A stretch of DNA of 64,000 nt from Meghimatium bilineatum. Its lineage: Eukaryota > Mollusca > Gastropoda > Stylommatophora > Philomycidae. The DNA lies in the NCBI GenBank assembly GCA_034231615.1, contig CM067315.1, positions 9,013,915-9,077,914 of the forward strand, written 5' to 3'. The translations under genes and the position numbers were made by a program. The notes beneath the pieces are model-generated. The model saw only the letters and a program-made list of their open reading frames with translations. It did not search any database and had not been told where the DNA came from. This document shows positions 63,663 through 64,000 of the stretch, piece by piece (the stretch's first letter is position 1; every line of letters starts with the position of its first letter).

Positions 63663-64000
63663 ACCTCACCGTGATGTGTTGTGCTTGCCGGGTTAACATA
63701 GCTCACTAAGCATTGAAATGATAATTGTATGGCTTGTGTCTCTTGCAGAAGCATTACATTGAAATCGTATGCTAACCATTCCAGTTCCAGGCCGCGTTGA
63801 AAAGTGCTAGAACAATTCCAATACCCAATGTTGACATTATTCAATCTGATGCGGTCTACTCCTCTCTTTCCTGCCCTTCCCTTAGAAAATCCTCCTCCTG
63901 TGTGGGCGCTTTCTAATTTGATGAGAATCTGAGCCAATATTTAATGGAACAGGTGTTGACCATAGAGCATGCACTCCGTCACTCTGGTGACTGCTACTTT

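Larger units (their letters stand above)
62020..64000 (-). mobile_element. LINE ORF2 endonuclease region, interrupted twice
   Basis: From the right edge the minus strand encodes NNVNIGYWNCSSTFQRGLEL then LAYDFNVMLLQETQ, the start of an APE-type endonuclease, and STTHHGEV. After the nested insert at 63348-63662 it resumes with IFIQRGMPHCLLNPTS, then an internal GDFN catalytic box (DLTGDFQLVCGDFNSRNI, partly shifted). After the MITE at 62735-62944 come basic linker residues, with no RT reached before the element ends near 62020. It runs off the right edge. Confidence 0.8.

Noticed and set aside
61380-64000. The upstream SGK exon with the glycine loop
   Set aside because: I searched the minus strand for a GxGxFGKV-type stretch and the following AVK lysine and found none, so it probably lies beyond the window.

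Overview
The window is animal nuclear DNA: AT-rich, intron-bearing, with GT-AG exons spread over kilobases and with repeats making up most of the sequence. The combination of RNase H-bearing LINEs, RTE-like LINE tails, tRNA-derived SINEs and many 20-43 bp minisatellites suggests a lophotrochozoan, most likely a mollusc. That placement is inference; the sequence does not fix the species. There are no bacterial operons, CRISPR arrays, rRNA genes or functional tRNA genes that I can see. Two host genes are supported. On the plus strand, positions 19680-29150 hold a complete three-exon gene for a 169-residue protein with a C-terminal KPWE motif, resembling the peroxin PEX39 (human C6orf226). On the minus strand, positions 61369-43135 hold the last eight coding exons of a serum/glucocorticoid-regulated kinase (SGK), from the aC/aD region of the kinase domain through HRD-type, DFG and T-loop motifs to the hydrophobic motif and stop codon. 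Its 5' exons lie beyond the right edge. The two genes have their 3' ends facing each other, about 14 kb apart, and nothing suggests a shared function. Layout: 1-19.6 kb is intergenic repeat DNA (fragmented minisatellites, LINE tails, SINEs, three MITE types). 19.7-29.2 kb is the PEX39-like gene, whose 6.3 kb second intron is largely minisatellite. 29.2-41.9 kb is intergenic, with RNase H LINEs, pogo-like MITEs, and a 26-bp array cut by a fairly intact LINE. 41.9-61.4 kb is the SGK 3' end and introns, packed with insertions. 61.4-64 kb is probably still SGK intron and holds the endonuclease part of a LINE carrying two nested insertions. Most other long reading frames are retroelement relics or translations of tandem repeats whose unit is a multiple of three. 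The most informative pattern is the mobile-element layering. At least four LINE tail classes each end in their own microsatellite: (GAA)n, (TGA)n, (AATG)n and (ACTA)n. Many insertions keep readable target-site duplications, so the order of insertion can be read, and some minisatellites appear to be amplified ends of a GAA-tailed SINE-like repeat. I found no clearly new biological system. The best leads are a conserved hammerhead-like motif in a Penelope-like repeat, the tail-typed LINE families, and the SINE-to-minisatellite conversions.
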